A DNA stretch of 64,000 nt from Streptomyces sp. NBC_01306 (GCF_026340465.1 NZ_JAPEPC010000001.1:4078001-4142000), one strand, 5' to 3'. Counted from the first letter of the stretch, positions 15,776 to 25,448 are shown. Notes: generated by a model from the letters alone, not told the origin. Translations and numbers: made by a program.

Positions 15776-16569
15776 GCGTTGCTCCGCCGGTGCTGACGCA
15801 GGAGCGCCGAGTAACCGCGCTCCGCCGGGCTGTCGCCCGCGTCGTTCTGCCCGCCTCGGGCGATCAGGTCGTCGGGGGTGCCCTGGAAGAGGAGCCGGCC
15901 TTCGTTCATGAGGATGACGTCGGTGCAGGCGGCGACGACGTCCTCGACGAGGTGGGTGGAGACCAGCACACAGCTGTCGGAGCCGAGGTCACGCAGCAAG
16001 TCGCGGAAGTCGAGCCGCTGTTCGGGGTCGAGTCCGACGGTGGGCTCGTCGAGCAGCAGCAGCTCGGGGTCGTTCACGATGGCCTGAGCGATGCCGGCCC
16101 GGCGCAGCATGCCACCGGACAGCGCCTTCATCCTGACGTCGGCCTTGCTGGTGAGACCCACCCGCTCGATCGCGCGTTGCACGGCGTCGGGTACCGCGGT
16201 TCTGGGCATTTCCTTGAGCCAGGCCATGTACTCGACGAACTCGCGGACCGTGAACCGCGGGTAGAAGCCGAACTGCTGCGGCAGATACCCCAGTCCGCGA
16301 CGTACCGCGCGCAGGTCTGCGCGGCCGTCGACCTGCGCGCCGAGCAGCGTCAAGGAGCCGCCCGCGGGCTTGACGACGGTGGACAGCGCGCGCATCAGCG
16401 TGGTCTTTCCGGCACCGTTCGGGCCGAGCAGACCGTGCACGCCGGCTTTCAGGGTCAGGTCGAGGCCGTCGACGGCCAGGTGCCGGCCGGCCCGCACACG
16501 CAGTTCTTCCGCGTGGATGAGCCAGGGATGAAGGGTGGGGGCCATTTCGGCAGCACTCACCTGTCGCAC
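15772..16569 (-). CDS. ABC transporter ATP-binding protein
   Basis: A 265-residue nucleotide-binding subunit with Walker A GPNGAGKTT, Q-loop YLPQQFGFYP, signature LSGGM (a variant of LSGGQ), Walker B LLLLDEPTVGLD, and the H-loop STHLVED. It has the compact form used by ABC-2-type exporters. It energises the membrane proteins encoded directly downstream. Its first codons follow the anti-sigma gene by 27 bp. Confidence 0.93.
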   Translation of the reverse strand: MRQVSAAEMAPTLHPWLIHAEELRVRAGRHLAVDGLDLTLKAGVHGLLGPNGAGKTTLMRALSTVVKPAGGSLTLLGAQVDGRADLRAVRRGLGYLPQQFGFYPRFTVREFVEYMAWLKEMPRTAVPDAVQRAIERVGLTSKADVRMKALSGGMLRRAGIAQAIVNDPELLLLDEPTVGLDPEQRLDFRDLLRDLGSDSCVLVSTHLVEDVVAACTDVILMNEGRLLFQGTPDDLIARGGQNDAGDSPAERGYSALLRQHRRSNA

Positions 16570-16596
16570 GGGGTCTCCTGTCCTGGGGTCCGGGGT

Positions 16597-17412
16597 TCAG
16601 TTGCCGCTGGTCAGGCGGCGGAAGTGCGGGGCGGCGAACAGGGTGACCGCGGCAAGGGCCACGGTGATCACCGCCCAGACGGCATCGCTGCCCGGCTGTA
16701 GTACCGGGGACAGGGACCGGGCCGCCACGCTCGGCAGCAGCACGGCCGCGGACCAGGCCGTCCCGAGTCCGATCGCCGCACGCCGCACGCCGATGAAGGC
16801 GCCGAGCGCGAGGGTGGCCGCGGTGAACGCCAGGCACGGCAGCAGGATGAGGACCAGTGAGGTCCCGGTGCTGACACCCGCCACCAGCAGCGCCGGAAGT
16901 ACGACGACGAGCACCGCGAGCGTGTGCCGCAGCACCATGGCCAGGCCGGCTGCGGGAGTGGTGGCGATCAGTTCCCAGACCGGGTCGGTCCGCCGGCTCC
17001 AGGCCACCGCGACGCCGGGCAGCGGAGCCACCGGGGCCAGCAGCAGTACGAGCGAAGGCAGGCTGGGTTCGGCGGAGTTGAGGAGCACCCCGCAGCCCAG
17101 CACCGCGACGGTCACCGCGAGCCAGGGTGCCAGCGCCCAGGCAAGCCGGCGTCGGTGCACGGCCACTGCGTATGTGCCCACTGCGTATGTGCGTCGCCTG
17201 GCCGGGAGCGGGCTCGTATCGATCGCCCGGTCGAGCGAGACGGCGACACGGCCGAGCACATCCGTCGTGGCCGGGGTGACGTTCCTGGCGAGTTCTTCAC
17301 GGCAGTCCCCGCACGTGTCGAGATGGACCTCGACGGACCAGAGCGCGGCGTCGTCGAGCCCGCGCCCGCCGTCCGCGTAGCGGGCCAGAACCATGGTGGT
17401 GGGGTGAGTCAT
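16597..17412 (-). CDS. Zinc-finger membrane protein, likely anti-sigma factor
   Basis: A 271-residue protein. Residues 30-37 have the ZAS zinc-binding pattern of anti-sigma factors (HLDTCGDC, i.e. Hx3Cx2C). About six membrane spans begin at LAWALAPWLAVTVAVLGC and are rich in Ala/Val/Leu. The ATG overlaps the stop of the ECF sigma gene as ATGA, the usual sigma/anti-sigma arrangement. It is larger than most ZAS proteins, because the finger is joined to a permease-like multi-span domain rather than a single helix, so it could sense or take part in the transport made by the next genes. Confidence 0.85.
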   Translation of the reverse strand: MTHPTTMVLARYADGGRGLDDAALWSVEVHLDTCGDCREELARNVTPATTDVLGRVAVSLDRAIDTSPLPARRRTYAVGTYAVAVHRRRLAWALAPWLAVTVAVLGCGVLLNSAEPSLPSLVLLLAPVAPLPGVAVAWSRRTDPVWELIATTPAAGLAMVLRHTLAVLVVVLPALLVAGVSTGTSLVLILLPCLAFTAATLALGAFIGVRRAAIGLGTAWSAAVLLPSVAARSLSPVLQPGSDAVWAVITVALAAVTLFAAPHFRRLTSGN

Positions 17413-17948
17413 GAGAGCGCCTCCCGCAGCGCGATCCGGGCCCGCCGTGCGCGGGTCTTCACCGTGCCCTCCGGCATACCGAGCAGCACGGCCGTCTGCC
17501 GGACCGAAAGGTCGTCGAGCACCATCGCCTGCATCACCTGCCGCAACTCCGGTGGCAGCCGCAGCAGTGCCTGTTCGAGGTCCTGGTCGACGCGGGTGCC
17601 CAGCACCTCGTCCTCGGCGGCCGGCACGGTCGTCTCGGCCAGGGCAATGCTCGGCACCCGCTCCTGCCGGGCGCGCCGGCGGAATGCGTCGACGAGACGG
17701 TTCGCGGCGATCGTCCAGAGCCAGCCGACCGCACTGCCCTTGGTCACGGAGCCCGCGTAGCTGCCGGCCGCCCGCCAGACCGCCAGATAGGTGTCCTGGA
17801 GCACGTCGGCGACGACGTCGTCGTCACCGCAGCGGCGGCGGAGCCGCACCGTCAACCAGGGAGAGGTGCGCCGGTACAACTCGTCGAACGCCGCCCGGTC
17901 CCCGCGGGCGACGCGACGTACGAGCTCTGCCTCGTCGAGGTCTGCCAT
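17409..17948 (-). CDS. ECF-type RNA polymerase sigma factor
   Basis: A 179-residue sigma-70 factor with only regions 2 and 4. Region 2 reads DRAAFDELYRRTSPWL, DVLQDTYLAVWRAAGSY and GWLWTIAANRLVDAFRRRAR. Region 4 reads ALLRLPPELRQVMQAMVLDDLSVRQTA and MPEGTVKTRARRAR. I start at the ATG at 17948 (MADLDEAEL); an ATG nine bases upstream is also possible. It probably directs transcription of its own five-gene operon. Confidence 0.93.
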   Translation of the reverse strand: MADLDEAELVRRVARGDRAAFDELYRRTSPWLTVRLRRRCGDDDVVADVLQDTYLAVWRAAGSYAGSVTKGSAVGWLWTIAANRLVDAFRRRARQERVPSIALAETTVPAAEDEVLGTRVDQDLEQALLRLPPELRQVMQAMVLDDLSVRQTAVLLGMPEGTVKTRARRARIALREALS

Positions 17949-18180
17949 GCCTTTCACGTACAGGGAGACGATACGACCGTCGATTCAGGTTCTCGGACGG
18001 TTCGGCGCTGACCCGGAACCGGAAGGGAGGGGAAAGGAAGAGAGAGGGGGAGAGGGAAGGGAACAAGCCAGCCGCCGTCGCCCCCGCCCCACCCGCACCC
18101 GCCCCCCACCCCTCTCACGCGGTACCTTCAGCCGGGACCGGGACGGTCCCCGTACCCCCGCCCACAGAGGAGCACAAGCC

Positions 18181-21100
18181 GTGATCGTGGAAGCGACAGA
18201 CGCAGCCGATCCCTTCGGGACGGCCCGCCTGAGGCGCGGCGTGCTCGATGCCTGGGCCACCACCCCCGCCCGATTCCGCGAGGACGCCAACGCCGAGGAG
18301 GACCTCGCGCTGGGCGGTTACCGCGACCGCCTCGTCGTCGAACTCGCCCAGAACGCCGCAGACGCGGCGGCCCGCGCCGGTGTGCCGGGCCGGTTCCGGC
18401 TCACGCTGCGGCCGGGCGAGGGCAACGATCCCGCCGTACTCGTCGCCGCCAACACCGGCGCCCCGCTGGACGCCACCGGTGTCGAGTCGCTGAGTACGCT
18501 GCGCGCGTCCGCCAAGCGACCCGGCTCCGAAACAGCCGACACCCACGCGGCGGTCGGCCGCTTCGGGGTCGGATTCGCCGCCGTCCTCGCGGTGAGCGAC
18601 GAGCCGGCGGTCGTCGGCCGGCACGGCGGCGTCCGGTGGTCCCTCGCCGAGGCCCGCGAACTGGCAGCCGAAGCGGCCGCCCGTACGACGGAAGGGCAGC
18701 CGGACACCGGATCCGACGGCCTCGCCGACGAGTTGCGGCGCCGCGAGGGACACGTACCGCTGCTGCGCCTCCCGCTGCCCGCCGAAGGCACCGCCCCCGA
18801 CGGGTACGACACCGTCGTCATCCTGCCGCTGCGCGACGCCGGCGCCGAGGACCTGGCCCGGCGGCTGGTCGCCGCCATCGACGACGCGCTGCTGCTGACC
18901 CTGCCCGGCCTGGCCGAGATCGTCATCGAGACCCCGGACGGCGTCCGCACCCTGACCCGCTCCGAGCACGGGGCCTACGTCCACATCGACGACAGCGCGG
19001 CGGGCGGCGGGATCCACCGCTGGCGCACCGTCGCCCACCACGGCCCGCTGGAGCGCGCGCTGCTCGCGGACCGGCCCGTCGAGGAGCGGCTGCGCCCGCA
19101 CTGGTCGGTCACCTGGGCCGTCCCGGTCGACGGCGACGGCGCCCCCGTGCGCCCCGCCACCGCCCCCGTCGTCCACGCGCCGACCCCGACCGACGAACCG
19201 CTCGGCGTGCCCGCGCTGCTCATCGCCTCGCTGCCGCTCGACACCGCCCGCCGCCACCCCGCGCCCGGACCGCTCACGGACTTCCTGGTGCAGCGGGCGG
19301 CGGACGCGTACGCGGAGCTGCTCGGCGGCTGGGAGCCGGTCTCGGTCGCGACCATCGACCTGGTGCCGGGCCCGCTCGGCAAGGGCGAACTCGACGGCGC
19401 GCTGCGGGCCGCGATCCTGGAACGGCTGGCCCGCGTGGCGTTCCTCGCCCCCGCCGCACCGCTGGAGGACGTGGGCGGCGAAGCCGAGGAGGAAGGCAGC
19501 GAGCGGCGGCACGCCCTGCGCCCCTTCGAGGCCGAAGTCGTCGAGGGCGCGGGCGAGGACACCGTACGGGTGCTGGCCGAAGTGCTGCCGACGCTGCTGC
19601 CCGCCGGGCTCGAACGCCGCGCCGAGCTGCGCACGCTGGGCGTCGGCCGGCTCCCGCTCGGCGACGCCATCGACCGCATCGGCGGCGCCGAACGTGCCCC
19701 GTCCTGGTGGCGGCGGCTGTACGAGACCCTCGCCGGGGTCGACCCGGACCGGCTCTCCGGGCTGCCCGTGCCGCTCGCGTCGGGCCGTACCGCCGTCGGC
19801 CCCCGGCAGGTTCTGCTGCCGCTGGCCGACACCCCCGCCGACCTGGCCCGCCTCGGTCTGAAGGTCGCCCACCCGGACGCCGCGCACCCGCTCCTGGAGA
19901 AGCTGGGCGCCCTGCCCGCCACCCCGCGTGCGGTCCTGACGACCCCCCAGGTGCGGGCGGCCGTCGCCGCCTCGATGGACGCCGGGGAGATCTGGTACGA
20001 CGAAGAGGACGAGGGCGCACCGGACGCCGACGAGCTCGCCGAGGTCGTGCTCGCGCTCGTACGCGAGGCGGAGCTGGAGCCCGGCGACGAGCCCTGGCTC
20101 GCGGCGCTCGCCCTCCCCGACGAGGACGGCGAGACCGTACCGGCGGGTGAACTGGTCCTGCCCGGCAGCCCGTTCGCCGCGGTCATGCGCGACGGCGAAC
20201 TGGCCCTGTGCGACTCCGAGCTGGCCGAACGCTGGGGTGAGCAGCCGCTGACCGCCTGCGGTGTGCTCGCCACCTTCGCCCTGGTCCGCACCACGGATGT
20301 CGTCCTGGACCCCGACGAACTCGAACCGCGCGAGGGCGACTTCGCCGAGCCCGACGACGCCGGACTGCTCGACGCGGTGGACGTCTGGTGCGAGGACGTG
20401 CTCGACCAGCTGCCGCAGGGCCCGGTGCCGCCGGTCGCCACCGAGATCGTCGCCGTACGGGATCTGGAACTGGTCGACGACGACAGCTGGCCGCAGGCCC
20501 TCGCGCTGCTCTCCCGTCCCCCGCTGCGGGACGCCCTGACCCAGCCGGTGCGGGTGCTGCTGCCGGACGGTACGACCGAGTCCGTACGCCCGTACACCGC
20601 CTGGTGGCTGCGTGGTCACCCGGTGCTCGACGGCCGGCGCCCGGCCGGGCTGCGGGCCGCGGGCGGTGACCCGCTGCTGGCCGGTCTGTACGACGAGGCG
20701 GACGCGTCCGGTTTCGACGACGAGCAGGTGCTGCGCGCGCTGGGCGTACGGACGTCCGTGGCCGCCCTCCTCGACGAGCCCGGCGGCGCGGCCGAGCTGC
20801 TGACCCGGCTGTCCGACCCGGACCGGGAGGTTTCGGCACGGCAACTGCACGCGCTGTACGGGGAGTTGGCGCGGCTCGACCCGGAACAGGTGACGCTGCC
20901 GGACGAGTTGCGGGCGGTGGTGGACGGCGAGGTGCGGGTGGTGGACGCCGCCGAAGCCCTGGTCGCCGACGCCCCCGACCTGCTTCCGCTGACGTCCGGC
21001 GCGGCCCTGCTCCCGGTGGCCCCCGACCGGGCCGCCGAACTGGCCGAGCTGCTCCAGGTCGGGCGGCTGAGCGAGAGCGTGGAGGCCGAGGTGACGACGG

Positions 21101-21375
21101 CGGGGGATGAGCACCAGGTCCCGGAGGCGGTACGGACGCTGCTCGGTCCCGGCACTCCGCGTACGTACGTCGAGCATGAGGAACTGCTCGCGAACGGCGT
21201 CGAACTGGACTGGCACCGGACCCGTGACGGGGTGCTGCACGCGGCCACCCTGGAGGGGGTGGCGGCGGGACTCGCCTGGGCGGCGGGGCAGTGGCCGCGC
21301 CGTTTCGAGGTGGCGGCGCTGATCGAGGACCCGTCGCGCACGGAGGAGCTGGAGCGGGACCGCTGGTTCGACTGA
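18181..21375 (+). CDS. Large protein with sacsin-type GHKL ATPase domain
   Basis: A 1064-residue cytoplasmic protein. The first 200 residues hold a histidine-kinase/HSP90-like ATP-binding fold: the N-box VVELAQNAADAAARAG, then AANTGAPLDATGVESL, and the glycine motif GRFGVGFAAVLAV. This is the arrangement of sacsin N-terminal repeats. The remaining 850 residues are acidic and Leu-rich with no catalytic motif that I recognise. The GTG at 18181 follows GAGGAG at 18166. It may be chaperone-like, but its role is unknown. Confidence 0.85.
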   Translation: MIVEATDAADPFGTARLRRGVLDAWATTPARFREDANAEEDLALGGYRDRLVVELAQNAADAAARAGVPGRFRLTLRPGEGNDPAVLVAANTGAPLDATGVESLSTLRASAKRPGSETADTHAAVGRFGVGFAAVLAVSDEPAVVGRHGGVRWSLAEARELAAEAAARTTEGQPDTGSDGLADELRRREGHVPLLRLPLPAEGTAPDGYDTVVILPLRDAGAEDLARRLVAAIDDALLLTLPGLAEIVIETPDGVRTLTRSEHGAYVHIDDSAAGGGIHRWRTVAHHGPLERALLADRPVEERLRPHWSVTWAVPVDGDGAPVRPATAPVVHAPTPTDEPLGVPALLIASLPLDTARRHPAPGPLTDFLVQRAADAYAELLGGWEPVSVATIDLVPGPLGKGELDGALRAAILERLARVAFLAPAAPLEDVGGEAEEEGSERRHALRPFEAEVVEGAGEDTVRVLAEVLPTLLPAGLERRAELRTLGVGRLPLGDAIDRIGGAERAPSWWRRLYETLAGVDPDRLSGLPVPLASGRTAVGPRQVLLPLADTPADLARLGLKVAHPDAAHPLLEKLGALPATPRAVLTTPQVRAAVAASMDAGEIWYDEEDEGAPDADELAEVVLALVREAELEPGDEPWLAALALPDEDGETVPAGELVLPGSPFAAVMRDGELALCDSELAERWGEQPLTACGVLATFALVRTTDVVLDPDELEPREGDFAEPDDAGLLDAVDVWCEDVLDQLPQGPVPPVATEIVAVRDLELVDDDSWPQALALLSRPPLRDALTQPVRVLLPDGTTESVRPYTAWWLRGHPVLDGRRPAGLRAAGGDPLLAGLYDEADASGFDDEQVLRALGVRTSVAALLDEPGGAAELLTRLSDPDREVSARQLHALYGELARLDPEQVTLPDELRAVVDGEVRVVDAAEALVADAPDLLPLTSGAALLPVAPDRAAELAELLQVGRLSESVEAEVTTAGDEHQVPEAVRTLLGPGTPRTYVEHEELLANGVELDWHRTRDGVLHAATLEGVAAGLAWAAGQWPRRFEVAALIEDPSRTEELERDRWFD

Positions 21376-21539
21376 GGGATCCCGGTCGGGCCAGACGGTT
21401 TCAAAATCTTCACATCACGCACAACCTTTCACCCAGGTCGCTTGTCTGGTCTGTGAAGTCACCAGGCTTCACCGACCACATGGGCCACGCGGATGGACGA
21501 AACCTCCGCCGGTCCCCTTCTCCACTTGGGGAACAAAAC

Positions 21540-22424
21540 ATGCGTATACGTGCCACCGTGGCCGCCGTCACCGGTGCCTTGGCTCTTTCCGCTTTCATCG
21601 TCCCGGCCGCCGCCCAGGCGGACGGGGCTCCCGGGGCGGGTGTCCTGGATGCCGCCCGCTCCGTGTTCAAGACCGCGCCCCACGGCGTGCAGGCCCACGT
21701 CACCCGGGCCGCCGTCGACACCAGGGTCAGCAGCGTGACCGTGAACGGCGGCAAGGACATCGTCCTCGGCACCACGGTCGCGAAGACCATCACGGCGAGC
21801 GTCACGGCCACCGACAACTCCGGTATCCAGGACGCCGTGGTCTTTCTCTGGCACGGCAGCAACATCGACAGCGACGTCGACGGCTACCTGGGCCCGAAGG
21901 TGGACGACAACACCTCGCAGGTCTCCAAGTGCACCAAGGTGAACGCCACCACGTCCACCTGCAAGGTCTCCTTCAAGGTGGACCCGCGCTCGCAGAACGA
22001 CCTGTACAAGAACAGCCTCGCCGGCACGTGGAAGGTCTACGTCTCCGCACTGGCCAAGGACGGCGAGTGGGTCGAGTACAACGCGTACAAGTCCCAGCAC
22101 GTCCAGCGCGCGTCGACCCAGACGGTCAACGCGGCCCCCGAGCCCGTGAAGAAGGGCAAGACCATCACGGTCACGGGCAAGCTGGCCCGCGCCAACTGGG
22201 AGAACTACAAGTACCAGGGCTACACCGGCCAGCCGGTCAAGCTGCAGTTCCGCAAGAAGAACAGCAACACCTACACCACCGTCAAGACGGTGAAGACGAA
22301 CGGCACCGGCAACCTGACGACGACCGTCAAGGCGGTCGAGGACGGCTACTGGCGCTACAACTTCGCGGGCACGACCACGACTCCGGCGGCGATCGCCACC
22401 GGTGACTTCGTCGACGTGAAGTAG
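21540..22424 (+). CDS. Secreted beta-rich protein of unknown function
   Basis: A 294-residue exported protein. A Sec signal peptide (MRIRATVAAVTGALALSAF, likely cut after AAAQA) precedes two beta-sandwich-like halves. The second half contains GKTITVTGKLARANW, PVKLQFRKK and TYTTVKTVKTNGTG, which resemble the bacterial Ig-like fold of cell-wall proteins. Two Cys (SKCTKVN and STCKVSF) could pair. The ATG at 21540 follows GGGGAAC. No catalytic motif is visible. Confidence 0.78.
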   Translation: MRIRATVAAVTGALALSAFIVPAAAQADGAPGAGVLDAARSVFKTAPHGVQAHVTRAAVDTRVSSVTVNGGKDIVLGTTVAKTITASVTATDNSGIQDAVVFLWHGSNIDSDVDGYLGPKVDDNTSQVSKCTKVNATTSTCKVSFKVDPRSQNDLYKNSLAGTWKVYVSALAKDGEWVEYNAYKSQHVQRASTQTVNAAPEPVKKGKTITVTGKLARANWENYKYQGYTGQPVKLQFRKKNSNTYTTVKTVKTNGTGNLTTTVKAVEDGYWRYNFAGTTTTPAAIATGDFVDVK

Positions 22425-22434
22425 CACCGTCCGC

Positions 22435-22475
22435 GGGGTCCGTCCGCAGGGCATCCAGTCCCGCGGGCGGACCCC
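22435..22475. terminator. Bidirectional terminator hairpin
   Basis: Thirteen-base arms GGGGTCCGTCCGC and GCGGGCGGACCCC pair with one mismatch around a 15-base loop. They lie in the 59 bp between the convergent secreted-protein and P-type ATPase genes. Confidence 0.75.
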
Positions 22476-22483
22476 CGGCCCCG

Positions 22484-24940
22484 CTACCGCCCCGGGTGGT
22501 GCCGGTCCACCCACCGCCAGACCACCTCGATGCCCGCCGACGCGACCACCGCGATCCCCACGCCCGTCCACGGCATGGCCGCCCCCACCAGCTTCAGCGC
22601 GAAGAAGTGCTGGAGCGCGGGGACCACCATGACCAGCAGGAACGCCCCGGCCATCGCCAGCACCAGACAGACCCGCCACCAGGTGTAGGGGCGGGCGATG
22701 ATCGCCAGCACCCACATCGAGACCAGGAACAGGGTCAGGGTCGCGACGCTCGTCTCGGCGTCCAGGGACCCGGCTCCCACGTAGTAGTGCCGGGCGATCA
22801 TGTACGCCACGAAGGTGGCGACCGCCGCGATGATGCCGCACGGGACCGAGTACCGCAGCACCCGCCGTACGAAGTGCGGTTTCGCGCGTTCCTTGTTCGG
22901 GGCGAGGGCCAGGAAGAAGGCCGGGATGCCGATCGTCAGCGTGGAGAGCATGGTCAAGTGCCGTGGCAGGAACGGGTACTGGATCTGGAAGCAGGACACC
23001 AGGATGGCCAGCAGCACCGAGTAGACGGTCTTGACCAGGAAGAGCGTCGCCACCCGGGTGACGTTCCCGATCACCCGGCGGCCCTCGGCGACGACCGAGG
23101 GCAGCGTCGCGAAGCTGTTGTTGAGCAGCACGATCTGCGCGACCGCCCGCGTCGCCTCCGAGCCCGAGCCCATGCTCACGCCGATGTCGGCGTCCTTCAG
23201 GGCCAGTACGTCGTTGACGCCGTCCCCGGTCATCGCGACCGTGTGACCGCGCGACTGGAGCGCCGCGACCATGTCGCGCTTCTGCTGCGGCGAGACCCGG
23301 CCGAAGACCGAGTGCGAGTCCAGCGAATCCGCCATCTCCTCCTGATCGGTGGGGAGTTGCCGGGCGTCGATGGTGTCGGCGGCACCGGCCAGGCCCAGCT
23401 TCGCGGCCACCGCGCCCACCGACACCGCGTTGTCGCCGGAGATCACTTTGGCGGCGACGTCCTGGTCCGCGAAGTACGCCAGGGTGTCGGCGGCCTCGGG
23501 CCGCAGCCGCTGTTCGAGCACCACCAGCGCGGTCGGCTGCGCCCCTGCCACGACCTTGCGCAGGTCACCGCCGCCGTCCTCCTCGGCGTGTGCCTCACCG
23601 TCGTCCAGGCTGCCCGCCGCCTGTGCGAGAAGCAGCACCCGCAGCCCCTCCTCGTTGAGCCGGCCGACCTCCTGGAGTGCCGGGTCCCCCTCCGGGAGCA
23701 GCACATCGGGGGCGCCGAGCAGCCAGGCCGAGGACTCGCCGTCCCCCTCGCCGAAGGCGGCCCCGCTGTACTTGCGGGCCGACGAGAAGGGCAGCGCGCG
23801 GGTGCAGCGCCAGCCCGAGGTGTCCGGGTAGGCGTCGACGATCGCCTGGAGGCTGGCGTTGGGCCGCGGGTCGGACGCACCGAACGCGCCGAGCACCTGC
23901 CGTACGTACGCCTCGTCCGCCCCGCCCAGCATCCGCAGCCCGGTGACGTTCATACCGCCCTCGGTGAGCGTGCCCGTCTTGTCCAGGCAGACCACGTCGA
24001 CCCGGGCGAGGCCCTCGATGGCGGGGAGTTCCTGCACCAGGCACTGCTTGCGGCCGAGCCGGATGACGCCGATGGCGAAGGCGATGGAGGTGAGGAGGAC
24101 GAGCCCTTCGGGGATCATCGGGGTGATGCCGCCGACGGTCCGGGCGATGGAGTCCTTGAGGTCGTGCCGCTCGTGCACCAGCTGGCTGATGATGAGCCCG
24201 GCCGCGGTCGGGACCATCATCCAGGTCACGTACTTGAGGATGGTGGAGATACCGCTGCGCAGCTCGGAGTGGACGAGCGTGAAGCGGGACGCCTCGTCGG
24301 CGAGCTGCGCCGCGTACGCCTCCCGGCCGACCCGGGTGGCGGTGAACGCCCCGCCGCCCGCGACGACGAAACTCCCCGACATCATCGGGTCGCCCGGCTT
24401 CTTGTGCACGGGGTCGGCCTCGCCGGTGAGCAGCGACTCGTCGATCTCCAGGCCATCGGCCTCGACGGTCTCGCCGTCCACGACGACCTTGTCGCCCGGG
24501 CCCAGTTCGATGAGGTCGCCGAGGACCAGGTCGGATGTGGAGACCTCGCCCGCTGTTCCGTCGCGCCGTACGGTCGGCTTCGCCTCGCCGATCACGGCGA
24601 GTCCGTCGAGGGTCTTCTTGGCGCGGTGCTCCTGGATGATGCCGATACCGGTGTTGGCGATGATCACGTAGCCGAAGAGGCTGTCCTGGACCGGTGCGAC
24701 GAACAGCATGATTACCCAGAGCACGCCGATGATCGCGTTGAACCGGGTGAAGACGTTGCCCCGGACGATGTCGGCGGTGGACCGGCTGGACCGTACGGGC
24801 ACATCGTTGACCTCGCCCCTGGCCACCCGCTCGGCCACTTCGGCGGTGGACAGCCCGGTCGCGCGGGCCGGTTGTGGCAGCTCGACGGGGTGGACGGGGT
24901 CCAGCTCGGACCCCGCGTCGATATACGGCCCTTGCGTCAT
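22484..24940 (-). CDS. P-type cation-transporting ATPase (CtpE-like)
   Basis: An 818-residue ion pump. The phosphorylation motif DKTGTLTEG has its Asp at about residue 320. The actuator motif LLTGEADPV is at about 171-178, the membrane PEGL motif (PMIPEGLVLLTS) at about 277, and TGDGVNDVLALKDADIG marks the hinge. About ten membrane spans are present. PEGL in helix 4, in place of heavy-metal CPx, together with this overall length, matches mycobacterial CtpE, a calcium-uptake pump. The ion is therefore probably Ca2+, by analogy. It starts at an ATG at 24940 with no overlap on either side. Confidence 0.9.
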   Translation of the reverse strand: MTQGPYIDAGSELDPVHPVELPQPARATGLSTAEVAERVARGEVNDVPVRSSRSTADIVRGNVFTRFNAIIGVLWVIMLFVAPVQDSLFGYVIIANTGIGIIQEHRAKKTLDGLAVIGEAKPTVRRDGTAGEVSTSDLVLGDLIELGPGDKVVVDGETVEADGLEIDESLLTGEADPVHKKPGDPMMSGSFVVAGGGAFTATRVGREAYAAQLADEASRFTLVHSELRSGISTILKYVTWMMVPTAAGLIISQLVHERHDLKDSIARTVGGITPMIPEGLVLLTSIAFAIGVIRLGRKQCLVQELPAIEGLARVDVVCLDKTGTLTEGGMNVTGLRMLGGADEAYVRQVLGAFGASDPRPNASLQAIVDAYPDTSGWRCTRALPFSSARKYSGAAFGEGDGESSAWLLGAPDVLLPEGDPALQEVGRLNEEGLRVLLLAQAAGSLDDGEAHAEEDGGGDLRKVVAGAQPTALVVLEQRLRPEAADTLAYFADQDVAAKVISGDNAVSVGAVAAKLGLAGAADTIDARQLPTDQEEMADSLDSHSVFGRVSPQQKRDMVAALQSRGHTVAMTGDGVNDVLALKDADIGVSMGSGSEATRAVAQIVLLNNSFATLPSVVAEGRRVIGNVTRVATLFLVKTVYSVLLAILVSCFQIQYPFLPRHLTMLSTLTIGIPAFFLALAPNKERAKPHFVRRVLRYSVPCGIIAAVATFVAYMIARHYYVGAGSLDAETSVATLTLFLVSMWVLAIIARPYTWWRVCLVLAMAGAFLLVMVVPALQHFFALKLVGAAMPWTGVGIAVVASAGIEVVWRWVDRHHPGR

Positions 24941-25070
24941 GGATCCGACGTTAAGGCCAGAACCACACGATTACCCGGCGAGATACCGGAAGATCCGCCC
25001 TCGGGAGGAGACGGGACAGGACGGGCCTCATCCTGCGGCCGTAGGGACCCGGAGGGGGGCGGTGCGACGA

Positions 25071-25170
25071 GTGTGCCCTGCACGGAGGGCGTGTGCCTCG
25101 CGCGGAGGCCAGGTGCCCTTACGCGGAGGACGTGCCCTGCGCGGAGGGGCGTGTGCCCTACGCGGAGCCG
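25071..25170. repeat. Five imperfect ~20-bp tandem repeats
   Basis: Five successive copies of a unit close to GTGCCCTNCGCGGAGG start near 25071, 25091, 25112, 25132 and 25151. The last copy runs over the stop codon of the DUF2530 gene (25158). They lie between the P-type ATPase promoter side and the DUF2530 gene. They may be a slippage-derived minisatellite or a weak transcript end; no function is established. Confidence 0.7.
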
Positions 25171-25448
25171 GGCGTGGCGTCAGGTCCCTGGCCGGCCTCC
25201 GCCTGGGCCGCCGCGCGCTTGAGTGCCGCGTCGCGCCCCCGTACGTACCAGATCCCGACAAGCCCGAGAGCGGCGCCGGCCGCGCAGGTCCAGAGCCACC
25301 ACAGATGCCCGTGGTCGTCGAACCAGCCGTAGAAGGGCAGCTGCACCAGGAAGAGGACGAACCAGATGATCGTGCCGCCGGTGATGGTGGCGACGACGGG
25401 CCCCTCCAGGGGCTCGGGTGCCTCATGTACGGGTGTCCACTTCGCCAT
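25158..25448 (-). CDS. DUF2530-type small membrane protein
   Basis: A 96-residue protein with two membrane spans (GTIIWFVLFLVQLPFYGWF and WLWTCAAGAALGLVGIWYV) joined by the conserved FDDHGHLWWLW loop, and a charged C-terminal tail. The pattern matches the actinobacterial DUF2530 family. It is divergent from the purine permease gene; about 185 AT-richer bases between them, including the palindrome CGTTTAAACG at 25577-25586, hold the promoters. Confidence 0.8.
   Translation of the reverse strand: MAKWTPVHEAPEPLEGPVVATITGGTIIWFVLFLVQLPFYGWFDDHGHLWWLWTCAAGAALGLVGIWYVRGRDAALKRAAAQAEAGQGPDATPGSA

Noticed and set aside
18115..21240. A 1041-codon open frame antisense to the sacsin-like gene
   Set aside because: Long antisense frames are expected at this GC content; the sense frame holds the ATPase motifs.
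22496..25222. A 908-codon frame antisense to the P-type ATPase
   Set aside because: The ATPase on the other strand has DKTGT, TGE and TGDGVND motifs; this frame has His/Gly/Arg-rich composition typical of antisense translation.
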